A stretch of DNA of 64,000 bases from Rhodococcus ruber (GTDB taxonomy: Bacteria; Actinomycetota; Actinomycetes; Mycobacteriales; Mycobacteriaceae), in the NCBI RefSeq assembly GCF_027270735.1, contig NZ_JAPWIJ010000002.1:186001-250000 (forward strand), written 5' to 3'. Both the position numbers and the translations under genes were made by a program. The notes under the pieces were generated by a model. It was not told the origin of the DNA, did not search any database, and was given only the letters and a program-made list of their open reading frames with translations. Positions 33,104-41,935 of this stretch are shown piece by piece (the first letter of the stretch is position 1; the number at the start of each line of letters is the position of its first letter).

Positions 33104-34138
33104 TCACGCGCCCGGGATCGAGGACCGCGGAACCATATCCACGGCCACGGGAGCACCCGACTCGAGCGACTTCACTCCGGCCTCGCACACAGCTGCTGCG
33201 GCATAGCCGTCCCATGCGCCGGGACCGTCGACGTAGTTTCCGGTCTCGGCACCCGAGCGCACGGCGTCGACCCATCGCTGAATTTCCGTGTCGTATGCCT
33301 GCCCGAAGCGCTCCTTGAACGACGGTGTGATCGTGCCGCCCCAGGTTCCGGGCGCGGACTTACGCACCAGGCCTACATCGAGACCGATCATGGCACTGCC
33401 ACCTTCGGCCACTACCTCTGTCCTGACCTCGTACGCGACGCCCGTGGTCACGAACACCTCCGCGTCGACATGCCGACCGGTCTCGGTCGTGAAGATGGCG
33501 ATCTGTGGATCCTTGAGTCCCGCCGGCGCATTCGTGTTTGCAGACGGTGTGATGATCTGCACCGTCGTGATTTCCTCGTCGAGCAGGAAGCGGGTGACGT
33601 CGACTTCGTGCACCAGCGAATCCTTGACGATCATCGCGCTGTCGAAGTGCGGCGGTACAGCCGGGTTTCGATGTGCGCAGTGCACGACGAGCGGCCGACC
33701 GATGTCTCCGGAGTCGATCAGAGCCTTGAGGTCTGCGTACTCGTTGTCGAAGCGGCGCATGAAGCCGACCTGGATGAGCTTCTTGCCCAATTCGGCCTCC
33801 GCCTTCACCACTGCGAGCGAGGTTTCGACGTCCGTGGTCAGCGGCTTCTCGCACATGACGGGCTTGCCGTACTCGAGACACGCGAGGAGCTGCTTCTCGT
33901 GCGTCGGACCGGGGGTCGCGAGCAACACGGCATCGACCTCGGGATCGGCAATGGCGTCGATCGGGTCGTTGACGACCCGAGCGCCAGGGATGGACGCGGC
34001 GAGCTCTTCCGCCTTTTCGGTGAAGTAATCGTTGACGACGGCAACGCGTGCACCGGCGATCTTCGAGGAGATGCGTGCGACGTGGTCGGCACCCATCATG
34101 CCGACCCCGAGGACGGCGATGCGCAGTTCGTTGGTCAT
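33104..34138 (-). CDS. iolG: Inositol 2-dehydrogenase
   Basis: 344 residues, first step of the pathway: myo-inositol plus NAD to scyllo-inosose. Rossmann start Ile-Ala-Val-Leu-Gly-Val-Gly-Met-Met-Gly-Ala-Asp-His, then Ala-Thr-Pro-Gly-Pro-Thr-His-Glu, the Gfo/Idh/MocA lysine in Cys-Glu-Lys-Pro-Leu, Gly-Phe-Met-Arg-Arg-Phe-Asp, and the catalytic Asp/His region Val-His-Glu-Val-Asp-Val-Thr-Arg-Phe-Leu. The ATG ending at 34138 gives the standard N-terminus. It lies between iolE and iolH in the operon. Three further family members are at 40859, 41936 and 46174; this one is called iolG by its operon position and motifs. Confidence 0.93.
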   Translation of the reverse strand: MTNELRIAVLGVGMMGADHVARISSKIAGARVAVVNDYFTEKAEELAASIPGARVVNDPIDAIADPEVDAVLLATPGPTHEKQLLACLEYGKPVMCEKPLTTDVETSLAVVKAEAELGKKLIQVGFMRRFDNEYADLKALIDSGDIGRPLVVHCAHRNPAVPPHFDSAMIVKDSLVHEVDVTRFLLDEEITTVQIITPSANTNAPAGLKDPQIAIFTTETGRHVDAEVFVTTGVAYEVRTEVVAEGGSAMIGLDVGLVRKSAPGTWGGTITPSFKERFGQAYDTEIQRWVDAVRSGAETGNYVDGPGAWDGYAAAAVCEAGVKSLESGAPVAVDMVPRSSIPGA

Positions 34139-34160
34139 GAAAAAAGTCTCCTTGCGGGTA

Positions 34161-35084
34161 TCAGCTGAACTGGATGGATGGGATCCCGCAGGAGCCCAGG
34201 TACTTGCGAGTGCGCTGTGCGATCGGCAGCGGGTAGTCCGGTTCGCACGGATACATGTCCTGCTCGACGATCGCGAAGATGTCTGCTGTGAGCTTGCCTT
34301 CATCGGCCAACCGCTCGATGGTCGACAGCAGTGGCGGCATGTCCGGGATGCCCAGGGGCGGTTCGGTCATCGCGCCGAGCTTGCATGCCTCGCCGAACGG
34401 CAGATCCTCCGCCTCGACTCGGGCGCGAACGGCTTCGTCGACCTGCTTGAGATGCAGGTATCCGATGCGCTCCGGTGCGCGCTCGATGATGGCGATGTTG
34501 TCTCCACCGCAGTAACTGATGTGACCGGTATCCAGGCACAGATTGACGAACTCACTCGACGTGCCATCGAGGAACCGATAGACGTTCTCCTCGGTGTCGA
34601 TGTGAGAGTCCGCGTGCGGGTGGTACTGAGCCTTGACGCCGTACTGCTCGAACATGCGCTTGCCGAGCTCGTTCATGCCCTCGGTCTTCTTGCGCCACTG
34701 ATCGGGGGTGAGCGTGCGGTCCTCCAGCACCGCACCGGTGCCTGGGTCACGCCACATCTCGGGAATGACGACGACGTGCTTTCCGCCCACTGCTGCAGTC
34801 AGTTTCGCGACATCTTCGATCTGGGTCCAGACCGCATCCCAGGAATCGTCCTGGTGCAGGTGCTCGAAAACGGTTCCCGCAGAGAGCTTCAGGTTGTGCG
34901 CAGCGAGCTCGTCGGACAGCTGCCGGGGGTCGGTCGGAAGATATCCGAACGGCCCGAGCTCGATCCACTCGTAGCCCGATGCGGACACCTCGTCGAGGAA
35001 CCGGCCGTACGGGGTCTGCTGCGGGTCTTCCGGGAACCAGACGCCCCACGAATCAGGTGCCGATCCCACGCGAATAACGCTCAT
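34161..35084 (-). CDS. iolE: myo-Inosose-2 dehydratase
   Basis: The 307-residue xylose isomerase-like barrel protein dehydrates scyllo-inosose to trihydroxycyclohexanedione. Signature start Gly-Ser-Ala-Pro-Asp-Ser-Trp-Gly-Val-Trp-Phe, Glu-Leu-Gly-Pro-Phe-Gly-Tyr-Leu-Pro-Thr-Asp, then metal ligands in Tyr-His-Pro-His-Ala-Asp-Ser-His-Ile, Asp-Thr-Gly-His and His-Leu-Lys, and Val-Glu-Gln-Asp. All expected acidic and histidine ligands are present. Between iolD and iolG in the operon. Confidence 0.92.
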   Translation of the reverse strand: MSVIRVGSAPDSWGVWFPEDPQQTPYGRFLDEVSASGYEWIELGPFGYLPTDPRQLSDELAAHNLKLSAGTVFEHLHQDDSWDAVWTQIEDVAKLTAAVGGKHVVVIPEMWRDPGTGAVLEDRTLTPDQWRKKTEGMNELGKRMFEQYGVKAQYHPHADSHIDTEENVYRFLDGTSSEFVNLCLDTGHISYCGGDNIAIIERAPERIGYLHLKQVDEAVRARVEAEDLPFGEACKLGAMTEPPLGIPDMPPLLSTIERLADEGKLTADIFAIVEQDMYPCEPDYPLPIAQRTRKYLGSCGIPSIQFS

Positions 35085-35126
35085 GAAAATAGTTCCTCTC
35101 GAAATATGCCGAATGTTGTGGGGTGA

Positions 35127-37085
35127 CTACTGGCCGGACGGACGCAGGAACGGCCGCTGGATCTTCTTCCACTTCTGATACGTCTCGTATGCGGTCTTCG
35201 TCGACTCGAGGGTCGAGGTGGCACTGACCGGCACATCCCACCAGGACTCGGAATCCGGTGCAGCGATGAGTGGATCGGTCTCGACGTGGATGACCGTGCT
35301 CGTCTCGCTCGCCTTCGCCGCCTTCACCGCGTCCGTGAACTCGTTGCCGTTGTTCACCCGGACGACGTCCACGCCGAGGCTTGCCGCGTTCGCGGCCAAG
35401 TCGACCGGCAGGATGCCACCGTCCAGGCGACCGTCGTCGCTCCGATACCGGTAATCGGTGCCGAACCTCTGCGATCCGAGCGACTCCGACAGCGAACCGA
35501 TGGATGCGAAACCGTGGTTCTGCACGAGAATCATGATGACCTTGACGCCCTCCTGCACGGCGGTGACCAGTTCGGTCGCCATCATCAGGTACGAGCCGTC
35601 GCCCACCATGATGAACACGTCGCGGTCGGGCTCGGCCATTTTTGCACCGATACCGCCTGCTACCTCGTAGCCCATGCACGAGAAGCCGTACTCGACGTGA
35701 TATCCCTTCACATCCCTTGTGCGCCAGAGCTTGTGCAGATCACCGGGCATGGAGCCGGCAGCACACACCACGACGTCGCGGGGATCGGACAGGCTATTCG
35801 CGAGACCGATGACCTGGTTCTGATTCAGCGGTGCGGACGAATCCTCGATGGCGTACACCGAGGTCACCGTGTCGTCCCAGTGCTGCGCGAGCTCGGTGAC
35901 TCTGCCACGATAGCCGTCCGACACCGTGAAGTCTCCGAGGGCCTCGGCCAGCGCGTCGATGCTCTCACGGGCGTCGGCGACGACGGAGACACCGCCCTGC
36001 TTGACCGAGTCGATCGAGGCCACGTTGATGTTGACGAACTTCACGTCGGGGTTGGTGAACGCGGTGCGCGAAGCGGTGGTGAAATCGCTGTAACGCGTTC
36101 CGATTCCGATCACGACGTCGGCTTCGGTTGCGAGCGCGTTGGCGGCCGTCGTTCCGGTGGAGCCGACGGCGCCGACGGACTGTGGGTGGTCGTACGGCAA
36201 CGATCCTTTGCCCGCCTGGCTCTGCCCGACGGGAATCCCCGTCGTCGCACAGAACGAGGCAAGCGCATCGGTTGCACGCGAATAGATCACGCCTCCACCC
36301 GCGACGATCAGCGGTTTCCGCGCGCCGCGGATCACGTCGGCCGCCCGCTCGACGGCGGATTTCTCCGGGACAGGCCGGGCCACGTGCCACGTACGCGGCG
36401 CGAAGAGTGATGTCGGCCAGTCGAATGCTTCGGCCTGCACATCTTGCGGAATGGCGACGGTCGCCGCACCCGTTTCGACCGGATCGGTGAGCACGCGCAT
36501 CGCACCGAGCAGAGCACTCGGCAACTGCTCGGGGCGCCACACCCGGTCGAAGTAACGAGACAGCGGCTTGAATGCATCGTTGACCGTGACGTCGCCACTG
36601 GACGGAAGTTCGAGCTCCTGCAGCACCGGCGCGCTGGCGCGCGTGGCGAAAGTGTCTGCTGGAAGCAGTAATACGGGCAGCCGGTTGATCGTGGCCAGAG
36701 CTGCGCCGGTCAGCATGTTGGTCGAGCCGGGCCCGACGCTGGCCGTCACCGCCCAGGTCTGCAGACGGTCCTTCTGGCGGGCATAGGCCACGGCGCTGTG
36801 CACCATGGCTTGTTCGTTACGTCCGAGGACATAGGGCAATTCCGGTTCGGTGCCGGCTTCGACAGAGTCGATCTCGGCCTGTAGTAATGCTTGCCCGAGG
36901 CCCGCGACATTCCCGTGACCGAAGATGCCGAAGGCTCCCGCGAAGAACTTGGCGCGGACGCCGTCGCGCTCGACGAACTGGTTGGCCAGAAACTTCACGA
37001 CGGCCTGCGAGACCGTCAGATGCACTGTCGGTTCGGCGTTGTCGTTCTTGCTCGCCGAGATCGGCGCTGTGGACACCACGGTCAT
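35127..37085 (-). CDS. iolD: Trihydroxycyclohexane-1,2-dione acylhydrolase (decyclising), ThDP enzyme
   Basis: The 652-residue thiamine diphosphate enzyme opens the ring to give 5-deoxy-glucuronate. It has the usual three-domain order: the pyrimidine-binding domain first (Phe-Gly-Ile-Phe-Gly-His-Gly-Asn-Val-Ala-Gly-Leu-Gly, and the catalytic Glu region), the central Rossmann-like domain (Lys-Pro-Leu-Ile-Val-Ala-Gly-Gly-Gly-Val), and the diphosphate-binding domain with Val-Gly-Asp-Gly-Ser-Tyr (about residue 500) and Asn-His-Gly-Phe-Ala-Ser. ATG at 37085 overlaps the iolB stop by four bases, so translation is coupled. Confidence 0.94.
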   Translation of the reverse strand: MTVVSTAPISASKNDNAEPTVHLTVSQAVVKFLANQFVERDGVRAKFFAGAFGIFGHGNVAGLGQALLQAEIDSVEAGTEPELPYVLGRNEQAMVHSAVAYARQKDRLQTWAVTASVGPGSTNMLTGAALATINRLPVLLLPADTFATRASAPVLQELELPSSGDVTVNDAFKPLSRYFDRVWRPEQLPSALLGAMRVLTDPVETGAATVAIPQDVQAEAFDWPTSLFAPRTWHVARPVPEKSAVERAADVIRGARKPLIVAGGGVIYSRATDALASFCATTGIPVGQSQAGKGSLPYDHPQSVGAVGSTGTTAANALATEADVVIGIGTRYSDFTTASRTAFTNPDVKFVNINVASIDSVKQGGVSVVADARESIDALAEALGDFTVSDGYRGRVTELAQHWDDTVTSVYAIEDSSAPLNQNQVIGLANSLSDPRDVVVCAAGSMPGDLHKLWRTRDVKGYHVEYGFSCMGYEVAGGIGAKMAEPDRDVFIMVGDGSYLMMATELVTAVQEGVKVIMILVQNHGFASIGSLSESLGSQRFGTDYRYRSDDGRLDGGILPVDLAANAASLGVDVVRVNNGNEFTDAVKAAKASETSTVIHVETDPLIAAPDSESWWDVPVSATSTLESTKTAYETYQKWKKIQRPFLRPSGQ

Positions 37086-37963
37086 GCTCCTGTCGGTGCG
37101 GTGTGGAGGGGAAGGCGGGGGTCGACCGGTTGGTCGGTCCAGCTGCCGCGAATCCAGGTGTGTTCGGGGTCGTCGACGATGTTCCAGGCACGTTCGGCAC
37201 CGGGTCCGGCCATGACGTTGAGGTAGTACATGTGGTACCCGGGGGCTGCAACGGACGGTCCGTGGTATCCGTGCGGAACGAGGACCACGTCTCCGGTTCG
37301 CACTTCTTCGAGCACCTCGATCGGTCGCTGCGGGGTGCCGTAGACCCGGTGGTAGCCGAAACCTGCTGCGCCCTGCGGTCCGTCGGCGATCTCGAAGTAG
37401 TAGATCTCCTCCAGAGCCGATTCGGTCGCGGTGTTCTCGTCGTGCTTGTGGCCCGGGTACGAGGACCAGTTACCACCGGGCGTGATGACCTCGCAGGCGA
37501 TGATCGAGTCTGCGTCGAAAGTGTCTGCGGTACCGAAGTTGTGGACCTGTCGACTGCAGTTGCCCGCGCCGCGCAGTTCGACCGAAATATCCGATGCGGG
37601 CACGTAACGAAAGGGGAGCTCGTTCTTCGCTCGTGCCCCGCAGAGAGCGAAGCGGCCTCCGCCTGCGCTGGACACCGAGTACGCCGAATCTTTTCCGACA
37701 TAGACGAAATCGGACGGGCCGTCGAACACCGAGGCCCGACCGGTGAGCTCGAACGTGGTACCGCCGCTGGTGACCGCAGCCGAACCTGACAGCGGAAGCA
37801 CCATGATCTCGTCCGGACCCGAGTCGAGCTCGACCGACTGACCTGCGGAGAGCGTGAACGTCCACAGGCTCGATTCGGTCCAGCCGGCAGAGTCCGGTGT
37901 GACGACGACGTCGAATCCGTCCGCGCTACCTCTACCGGCAGCGACGTAGTACTCGGAGTTCAT
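37082..37963 (-). CDS. iolB: 5-Deoxy-glucuronate isomerase
   Basis: The 293-residue cupin converts 5-deoxy-glucuronate to 2-deoxy-5-keto-gluconate. Recognised by the pairs Trp-Ser-Ser-Tyr-Pro-Gly-His-Lys-His-Asp-Glu, Glu-Glu-Ile-Tyr-Tyr-Phe-Glu, and Val-Pro-His-Gly-Tyr-His-Gly-Pro, which hold the metal-binding His and Glu residues. Length and motif order are normal. It sits 3 bases downstream of the Cgl0158-family gene and overlaps iolD by four bases. Confidence 0.94.
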   Translation of the reverse strand: MNSEYYVAAGRGSADGFDVVVTPDSAGWTESSLWTFTLSAGQSVELDSGPDEIMVLPLSGSAAVTSGGTTFELTGRASVFDGPSDFVYVGKDSAYSVSSAGGGRFALCGARAKNELPFRYVPASDISVELRGAGNCSRQVHNFGTADTFDADSIIACEVITPGGNWSSYPGHKHDENTATESALEEIYYFEIADGPQGAAGFGYHRVYGTPQRPIEVLEEVRTGDVVLVPHGYHGPSVAAPGYHMYYLNVMAGPGAERAWNIVDDPEHTWIRGSWTDQPVDPRLPLHTAPTGA

Positions 37964-37966
37964 GTT

Positions 37967-38869
37967 TCACCTCACCATGTCTACGGCGGTACCGACGGCA
38001 GCTTCGACGTTTCCGTCCGGTGGATAGAGCAACGTGCGACCGACGATCAGGCCCCGAACTGCGGGAATCTCCAGTGCGCGTGCCCAACTGGCGTACGTCT
38101 CCTCAGGAGCGGTCTGCGGGTCACCCCCGAGTAGCAGTGTCGGGAACGTGGTGGCGTCCATGACACGTTCCATCTCGGGTACGACGGGAAGCTTCATCCA
38201 TGTGTGGGCCGAAGTGGATCCGAGGCCCTGCGTGATGTGAATCGACTTGATGACCGCGTCGGTGCTCAAGTCGTTCTTGACGCGACCTTCGACCCTGCGT
38301 GAGAGGAACGGCTCGACCATGGCGATGAGGTTCGCCGCGGCCAGTTCGTCGATTGCCTGCGCGCAGGCGGTCATCGTCGCCAGCGTGCCCGGATCGTCGA
38401 GCGCAATCCGGGTGAGCATCTTCGCACCGTTCATCCGCGCCTTGGCCGTGGAAGCAGCTGTGGCACCCGTCATTCGATCGTCCAACTCGAACGACGCGCC
38501 GGCCAAGCCGCCGCGATTCATCGACGAGAAGACCACCTTGTCCTCGAGCGCACCGAGCAGCACGAGGTCGTCCAGGATGTCGGCGGATCCGAGCACACCG
38601 TCCACGCCGGGGTTGGCGAGCGCGGTGCGAAGCCGGTCCAGCAGCTCGGTGCGGCTGTTCATGGCGGTCATGTTCGAGCCGACCGACAGCGCTCCCCGTG
38701 CCGGGTGGTCGGCAGCAACGATCATCAGCCGGCCGTTGCCGCGGATAGTCGGGCGGGTGACCCGAGTTGCCCACGCACGTTCGATGGCCTGCGGATCGGT
38801 AGCGCGAATCGCGGTGACCTCGGCGTAAGTGGTGGCCGCGGGTGCGGGACTCAAGGTGGTCTCAGACAT
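37967..38869 (-). CDS. Cgl0158-family (beta/alpha)8 barrel protein, probable aldolase of the inositol pathway
   Basis: A 300-residue class I aldolase-like (DeoC/LacD fold) protein. Seen: Leu-Met-Ile-Val-Ala-Ala-Asp-His-Pro-Ala-Arg-Gly, Gly-Val-Leu-Gly-Ser-Ala-Asp-Ile-Leu-Asp-Asp, Ser-Ser-Met-Asn-Arg-Gly-Gly, Met-Asn-Gly-Ala-Lys-Met-Leu and Leu-Leu-Leu-Gly-Gly-Asp-Pro; the Lys residues are candidates for Schiff-base formation. The ATG ending at 38869 overlaps the iolC stop by 8 bases, so it is coupled to the kinase. The classical IolJ aldolase, needed to split 2-deoxy-5-keto-gluconate 6-phosphate into malonate semialdehyde and DHAP, is otherwise absent from the cluster, and iolC here lacks a fused aldolase-like domain, so this protein is the prime candidate for that step (inference). 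Confidence 0.85.
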   Translation of the reverse strand: MSETTLSPAPAATTYAEVTAIRATDPQAIERAWATRVTRPTIRGNGRLMIVAADHPARGALSVGSNMTAMNSRTELLDRLRTALANPGVDGVLGSADILDDLVLLGALEDKVVFSSMNRGGLAGASFELDDRMTGATAASTAKARMNGAKMLTRIALDDPGTLATMTACAQAIDELAAANLIAMVEPFLSRRVEGRVKNDLSTDAVIKSIHITQGLGSTSAHTWMKLPVVPEMERVMDATTFPTLLLGGDPQTAPEETYASWARALEIPAVRGLIVGRTLLYPPDGNVEAAVGTAVDMVR

Positions 38870-39860
38870 TGACAGCCTCCGTTGCGGTTTGTTCGGCGAG
38901 TAGAGCGACTTCGGTGGCGGTGGGCATTGCCGTCGAACATTCGAGGCGCGATGCCACGATCGCTCCTGCGGCATTGCCGTAACGCAAGATTTTCTCCAGG
39001 GGCCAACCGGCGAGCAAGCCGTGGCACAGCGAACCGCCGAAGCTGTCGCCCGCGCCGAGACCGTTGACCACGTCGACGAAATTCGGTGCCACCGTGACGG
39101 TCTGCTTCTTCGTCTTGCCGAGAACACCTTTGGGGCCCATCTTGACGATGGCAAGGGAGACCCCGAGGTCCAGGAGTGCATCGGCCGCCTTGTGCGGGTC
39201 GGTCTCACCGACTGCGATCTGACACTCTTCCTTGTTTCCGACGGCAACCGTGACCTGGGCGAGCGCCCGGCGCACCTGCTCCGTCGCGGCGGCGGGCGAA
39301 TCCCAGAACATCGGCCGGTAGTCCAGATCCAACACGGTCAACGGCGCTCGATCTCGGGCCTCCCAGGCAGCGAAATGAGCGCTGCGACTGGGCTCTTCGG
39401 ACAAGCCGGTGACTGTCGACCAGTACAGGCGTGCGTTGCGGACAGCATCGACGTCGATGTTCTCCGGACGGATCTGGAGGTCGGGTGCCGACGGCTTCCG
39501 ATAGAAGTACAGCGGAAAGTCGTCGGGCGGGAAGATCTCGCAGAACGTGACCGGAGTCGCGAACTGGTCGTCGGTCACGACGAATCGGTTGTCGACACCC
39601 AACCGGGCCAGTTCCGCGGCCACGTATCGACCGAAGGGGTCGTTGCCGACGCCGGAGATCAACGCCGATCGGCAGCCCAGTCGCGCGGCGGCAACGGTGA
39701 CGTTCGCGGCGCTACCGCCCAGGAACTTTCCGAAGGTGTCGACCTCCTCGAGACCGACGCCGGTCTGCAGTGGATAGATATCGACACCGCTTCGCCCGAT
39801 GGCGAGGACGTCGAAGGCCGCGGTGTTCGCGTCGGCTGAGGTGGTCACGATCGACTCCAT
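38862..39860 (-). CDS. iolC: 5-Dehydro-2-deoxygluconokinase
   Basis: 332 residues from the ATG ending at 39860. A PfkB-family kinase phosphorylating 2-deoxy-5-keto-gluconate: Asp-Val-Leu-Ala-Ile-Gly-Arg-Ser-Gly-Val-Asp, Phe-Leu-Gly-Gly-Ser-Ala-Ala-Asn-Val-Thr-Val-Ala-Ala-Ala-Arg-Leu-Gly (signature 1), and Asn-Gly-Leu-Gly-Ala-Gly-Asp-Ser-Phe-Gly-Gly (signature 2 with catalytic Asp). No C-terminal aldolase-like extension. First gene of the eight-gene operon; an operator-like inverted repeat lies 76 bases upstream, shared with the divergent GntR gene. Confidence 0.93.
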   Translation of the reverse strand: MESIVTTSADANTAAFDVLAIGRSGVDIYPLQTGVGLEEVDTFGKFLGGSAANVTVAAARLGCRSALISGVGNDPFGRYVAAELARLGVDNRFVVTDDQFATPVTFCEIFPPDDFPLYFYRKPSAPDLQIRPENIDVDAVRNARLYWSTVTGLSEEPSRSAHFAAWEARDRAPLTVLDLDYRPMFWDSPAAATEQVRRALAQVTVAVGNKEECQIAVGETDPHKAADALLDLGVSLAIVKMGPKGVLGKTKKQTVTVAPNFVDVVNGLGAGDSFGGSLCHGLLAGWPLEKILRYGNAAGAIVASRLECSTAMPTATEVALLAEQTATEAVNV

Positions 39861-39935
39861 TGGTGTGAGGTGTTGGTTTCGAGTGGGGGCTTCCCCACGT
39901 TTCTTCGATGCGTCCACTGTGCGTGAGCTCACATA

Positions 39936-39966
39936 AGAATGTCAATAGTTTGTCCTGACATTCTTA
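39936..39966. promoter_or_regulatory. Operator between iolC and the GntR regulator gene
   Basis: AAGAATGTCA (39936-39945) and TGACATTCTT (39957-39966) are exact inverted repeats with an 11-base spacer. Within it lies TGTCCTGACA (39952-39961), an instance of TGTC-N2-GACA, which also occurs at 41894 and 43004. As I recall it, the C. glutamicum IolR site KGWCHTRACA fits this copy fully. It should let the GntR protein control both itself and the iolC operon. Confidence 0.7.
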
Positions 39967-40049
39967 CTTCCGGTCAAGTGATGTTATCCATGACCTAGAC
40001 TTCGTACAAACCGGTGCCCACAGCGCCCACAGAATGGCGGGAGAGACCA

Positions 40050-40820
40050 GTGACCACGTCGAACACAGCGGCGGCTGCAACCGAGGCGGCTCAACTTCCC
40101 GTCGAACTCAATCGGTCGAGCCCGGTGCCTCTGTACTTTCAATTGGCCCAGGCCATCGAATCCGCCATCCTGCAGGGTGTCCTCGCGCCGGGAGAGCGCT
40201 TCGAGAACGAGCTCGCACTTGCCAAGCGGCTGAGCCTGTCTCGTCCCACCACCCGGCGCGCGATTCAGGAACTTGTCGACAAGGGGCTGCTGGTACGGAA
40301 GCGGGGCGTCGGAACACAGGTGGTTCAGAGCCCGGTCCACCGACCGGTCGAGCTCACCAGCCTGTTCGACGACCTCGCCCGCGCCGGCCAGAACCCGACG
40401 ACCCGCCTGCTCGACTACCAGGTCGGTCCGCCGACTCACGACGTCGCACAGGAACTGAACATCTCCGAGACGACGGACGTCGTCACCATTCGCAGGCTCC
40501 GAAGCACCAACGGTGAGCCACTCGCGGTCATGGTCAATTACCTGCCGAGCGACATAGCCCCGGATCCGGACGAGTTGGAGACCCAGGGCCTGTACTCCTC
40601 ACTGCGTACGCGAGGGGTGCACATCCGGCTCGCCCGCCAGCGCATCGGCGCCCGCGCGGCCGACCGCGACGAGGCAGCCCTGCTCGACGAAAAGTACAAG
40701 GCGCCCCTACTGACCATGCACCGCACCGCTTTCGACGACTCGGGGAGCGTCGTCGAGTTCGGAGCGCACGTGTACCGGGCGTCACGGTATTACTTCGACA
40801 CCACCCTGGTCGACCGCTGA
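40050..40820 (+). CDS. GntR/HutC-family regulator of inositol genes (IolR-like)
   Basis: 256 residues from a GTG at 40050 with GGGAGAG upstream (an earlier GTG at 40014 has no ribosome binding site). A winged helix-turn-helix in the first 80 residues (Val-Pro-Leu-Tyr-Phe-Gln-Leu-Ala-Gln-Ala-Ile; Leu-Ser-Leu-Ser-Arg-Pro-Thr-Thr-Arg-Arg-Ala-Ile) is followed by a UTRA ligand domain (about residues 90-245). Divergent from iolC with the strongest operator of the island in between; the same motif recurs at other promoters here, so it is the probable repressor of the regulon. The ligand is likely an inositol pathway intermediate (inference). Confidence 0.9.
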   Translation: MTTSNTAAAATEAAQLPVELNRSSPVPLYFQLAQAIESAILQGVLAPGERFENELALAKRLSLSRPTTRRAIQELVDKGLLVRKRGVGTQVVQSPVHRPVELTSLFDDLARAGQNPTTRLLDYQVGPPTHDVAQELNISETTDVVTIRRLRSTNGEPLAVMVNYLPSDIAPDPDELETQGLYSSLRTRGVHIRLARQRIGARAADRDEAALLDEKYKAPLLTMHRTAFDDSGSVVEFGAHVYRASRYYFDTTLVDR

Positions 40821-40858
40821 AGGCCCGAGCCACACCAGGACATCGGTAACCGCCGCGG

Positions 40859-41857
40859 TCAGAATGGGCTCTCGACCGCGACTGTCCTGCCGCCGCTGTG
40901 CATCGAGGTGATCAACGCCTGCGCCACCACGCTCGCCTGCAGCCCGTCACGCGCCGAGGCCAGAGTGGATGTGCGCCCTTCGGTGATCGAGCCGATCCAC
41001 TCGCCCAGTTGGAGTCGATAAGCGTCGGCAAAGCGAGGGACCCAGTCCTTCGAGTACGAATGACCGTGCTGCAGAGCGTGATCGGTCAGCGTCCGAACCG
41101 GCTCCGCCAGACGGCTCGCGCCATCTTCGCCGACCACCTCACAGCGGATGTCGTAACCGTAGCCGGCGTTGAGGAACAACTCCACGGTCGCCAGGACGCC
41201 ACTCTCGGTTCTGATCAGCATGAACTGCGGATCGCGGCGATGCGCTGTTCGCTGGCTCGCACGAGTGGCGTGCCAGCTGACCTCGACCACCGGGGAGTCG
41301 AGCAACCACGGCACGGTATCGAGTTCGTGTATCGCGGAATTGGTGATAGTTGCCTCCGAGTCGCCGCCCGGACCGGAGGTGACCGTGCGACTCGAGCAGT
41401 GCACGATCAACGGATCTCCGACGGCACGTGAGGACACCGTGTGCTTCAACTCGACGTACCCCGGGTCGAATCGACGCATGAATCCCACGGTGACCAAGGG
41501 AATTCCGCCTGAAATCGCAGCCTCGTGGGCGCGCACCACTGTCGAGCATTCCGCGACGGTGGCTGCGAGCGGCTTCTCACAGAGGACAGGCTTGCGGGCC
41601 TCGATGCAGGCGAGCACCAACTCGGCGTGGGTGGAGTCATGGGAGGCGACGACAACGGCGTCGACGTCCGTTCGCGATATCAAAGCGTACGGGTCGATGA
41701 TGCCGTCCGCGCCGACCTCGGCAGCCAGACCGGCCGCGCGGGTGGCGTCGACGTCGGCTACAGCCGTGACAGTCGCACCCGGCACCACCGAGTGCAGATT
41801 CCTAATATGGTCGGCACCCATCACTCCGGCTCCGATGACTCCTACGCGCACGCTCAT
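40859..41857 (-). CDS. Second inositol dehydrogenase-like Gfo/Idh/MocA oxidoreductase
   Basis: 332 residues: Val-Gly-Val-Ile-Gly-Ala-Gly-Val-Met-Gly-Ala-Asp-His-Ile-Arg-Asn-Leu-His at the nucleotide site, Cys-Glu-Lys-Pro-Leu-Ala-Ala, Gly-Phe-Met-Arg-Arg-Phe-Asp-Pro-Gly-Tyr, and Ile-His-Glu-Leu-Asp-Thr-Val-Pro-Trp-Leu. The Arg-Arg-Phe-Asp and His-Glu-x-Asp elements are shared with iolG, so it is probably a paralogue acting on another inositol isomer (chiro- or scyllo-inositol, or pinitol-derived). Convergent with the GntR gene and divergent from another dehydrogenase, with a TGTC-N2-GACA palindrome in the promoter region. Confidence 0.88.
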   Translation of the reverse strand: MSVRVGVIGAGVMGADHIRNLHSVVPGATVTAVADVDATRAAGLAAEVGADGIIDPYALISRTDVDAVVVASHDSTHAELVLACIEARKPVLCEKPLAATVAECSTVVRAHEAAISGGIPLVTVGFMRRFDPGYVELKHTVSSRAVGDPLIVHCSSRTVTSGPGGDSEATITNSAIHELDTVPWLLDSPVVEVSWHATRASQRTAHRRDPQFMLIRTESGVLATVELFLNAGYGYDIRCEVVGEDGASRLAEPVRTLTDHALQHGHSYSKDWVPRFADAYRLQLGEWIGSITEGRTSTLASARDGLQASVVAQALITSMHSGGRTVAVESPF

Positions 41858-41892
41858 GGGTTCTCACTGTCGACCTCGATGGAAATATCCGA

Positions 41893-41904
41893 ATGTCCGG
41901 ACAT
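41893..41904. promoter_or_regulatory. Operator ATGTCCGGACAT between two dehydrogenase genes
   Basis: A perfect 12-base palindrome containing TGTC-CG-GACA lies 32 bases upstream of the plus-strand gene and 36 bases upstream of the minus-strand gene, so it can control both. Confidence 0.6.
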
Positions 41905-41935
41905 ATGTACAACACGCGATACTAGGGTGTCCGCC

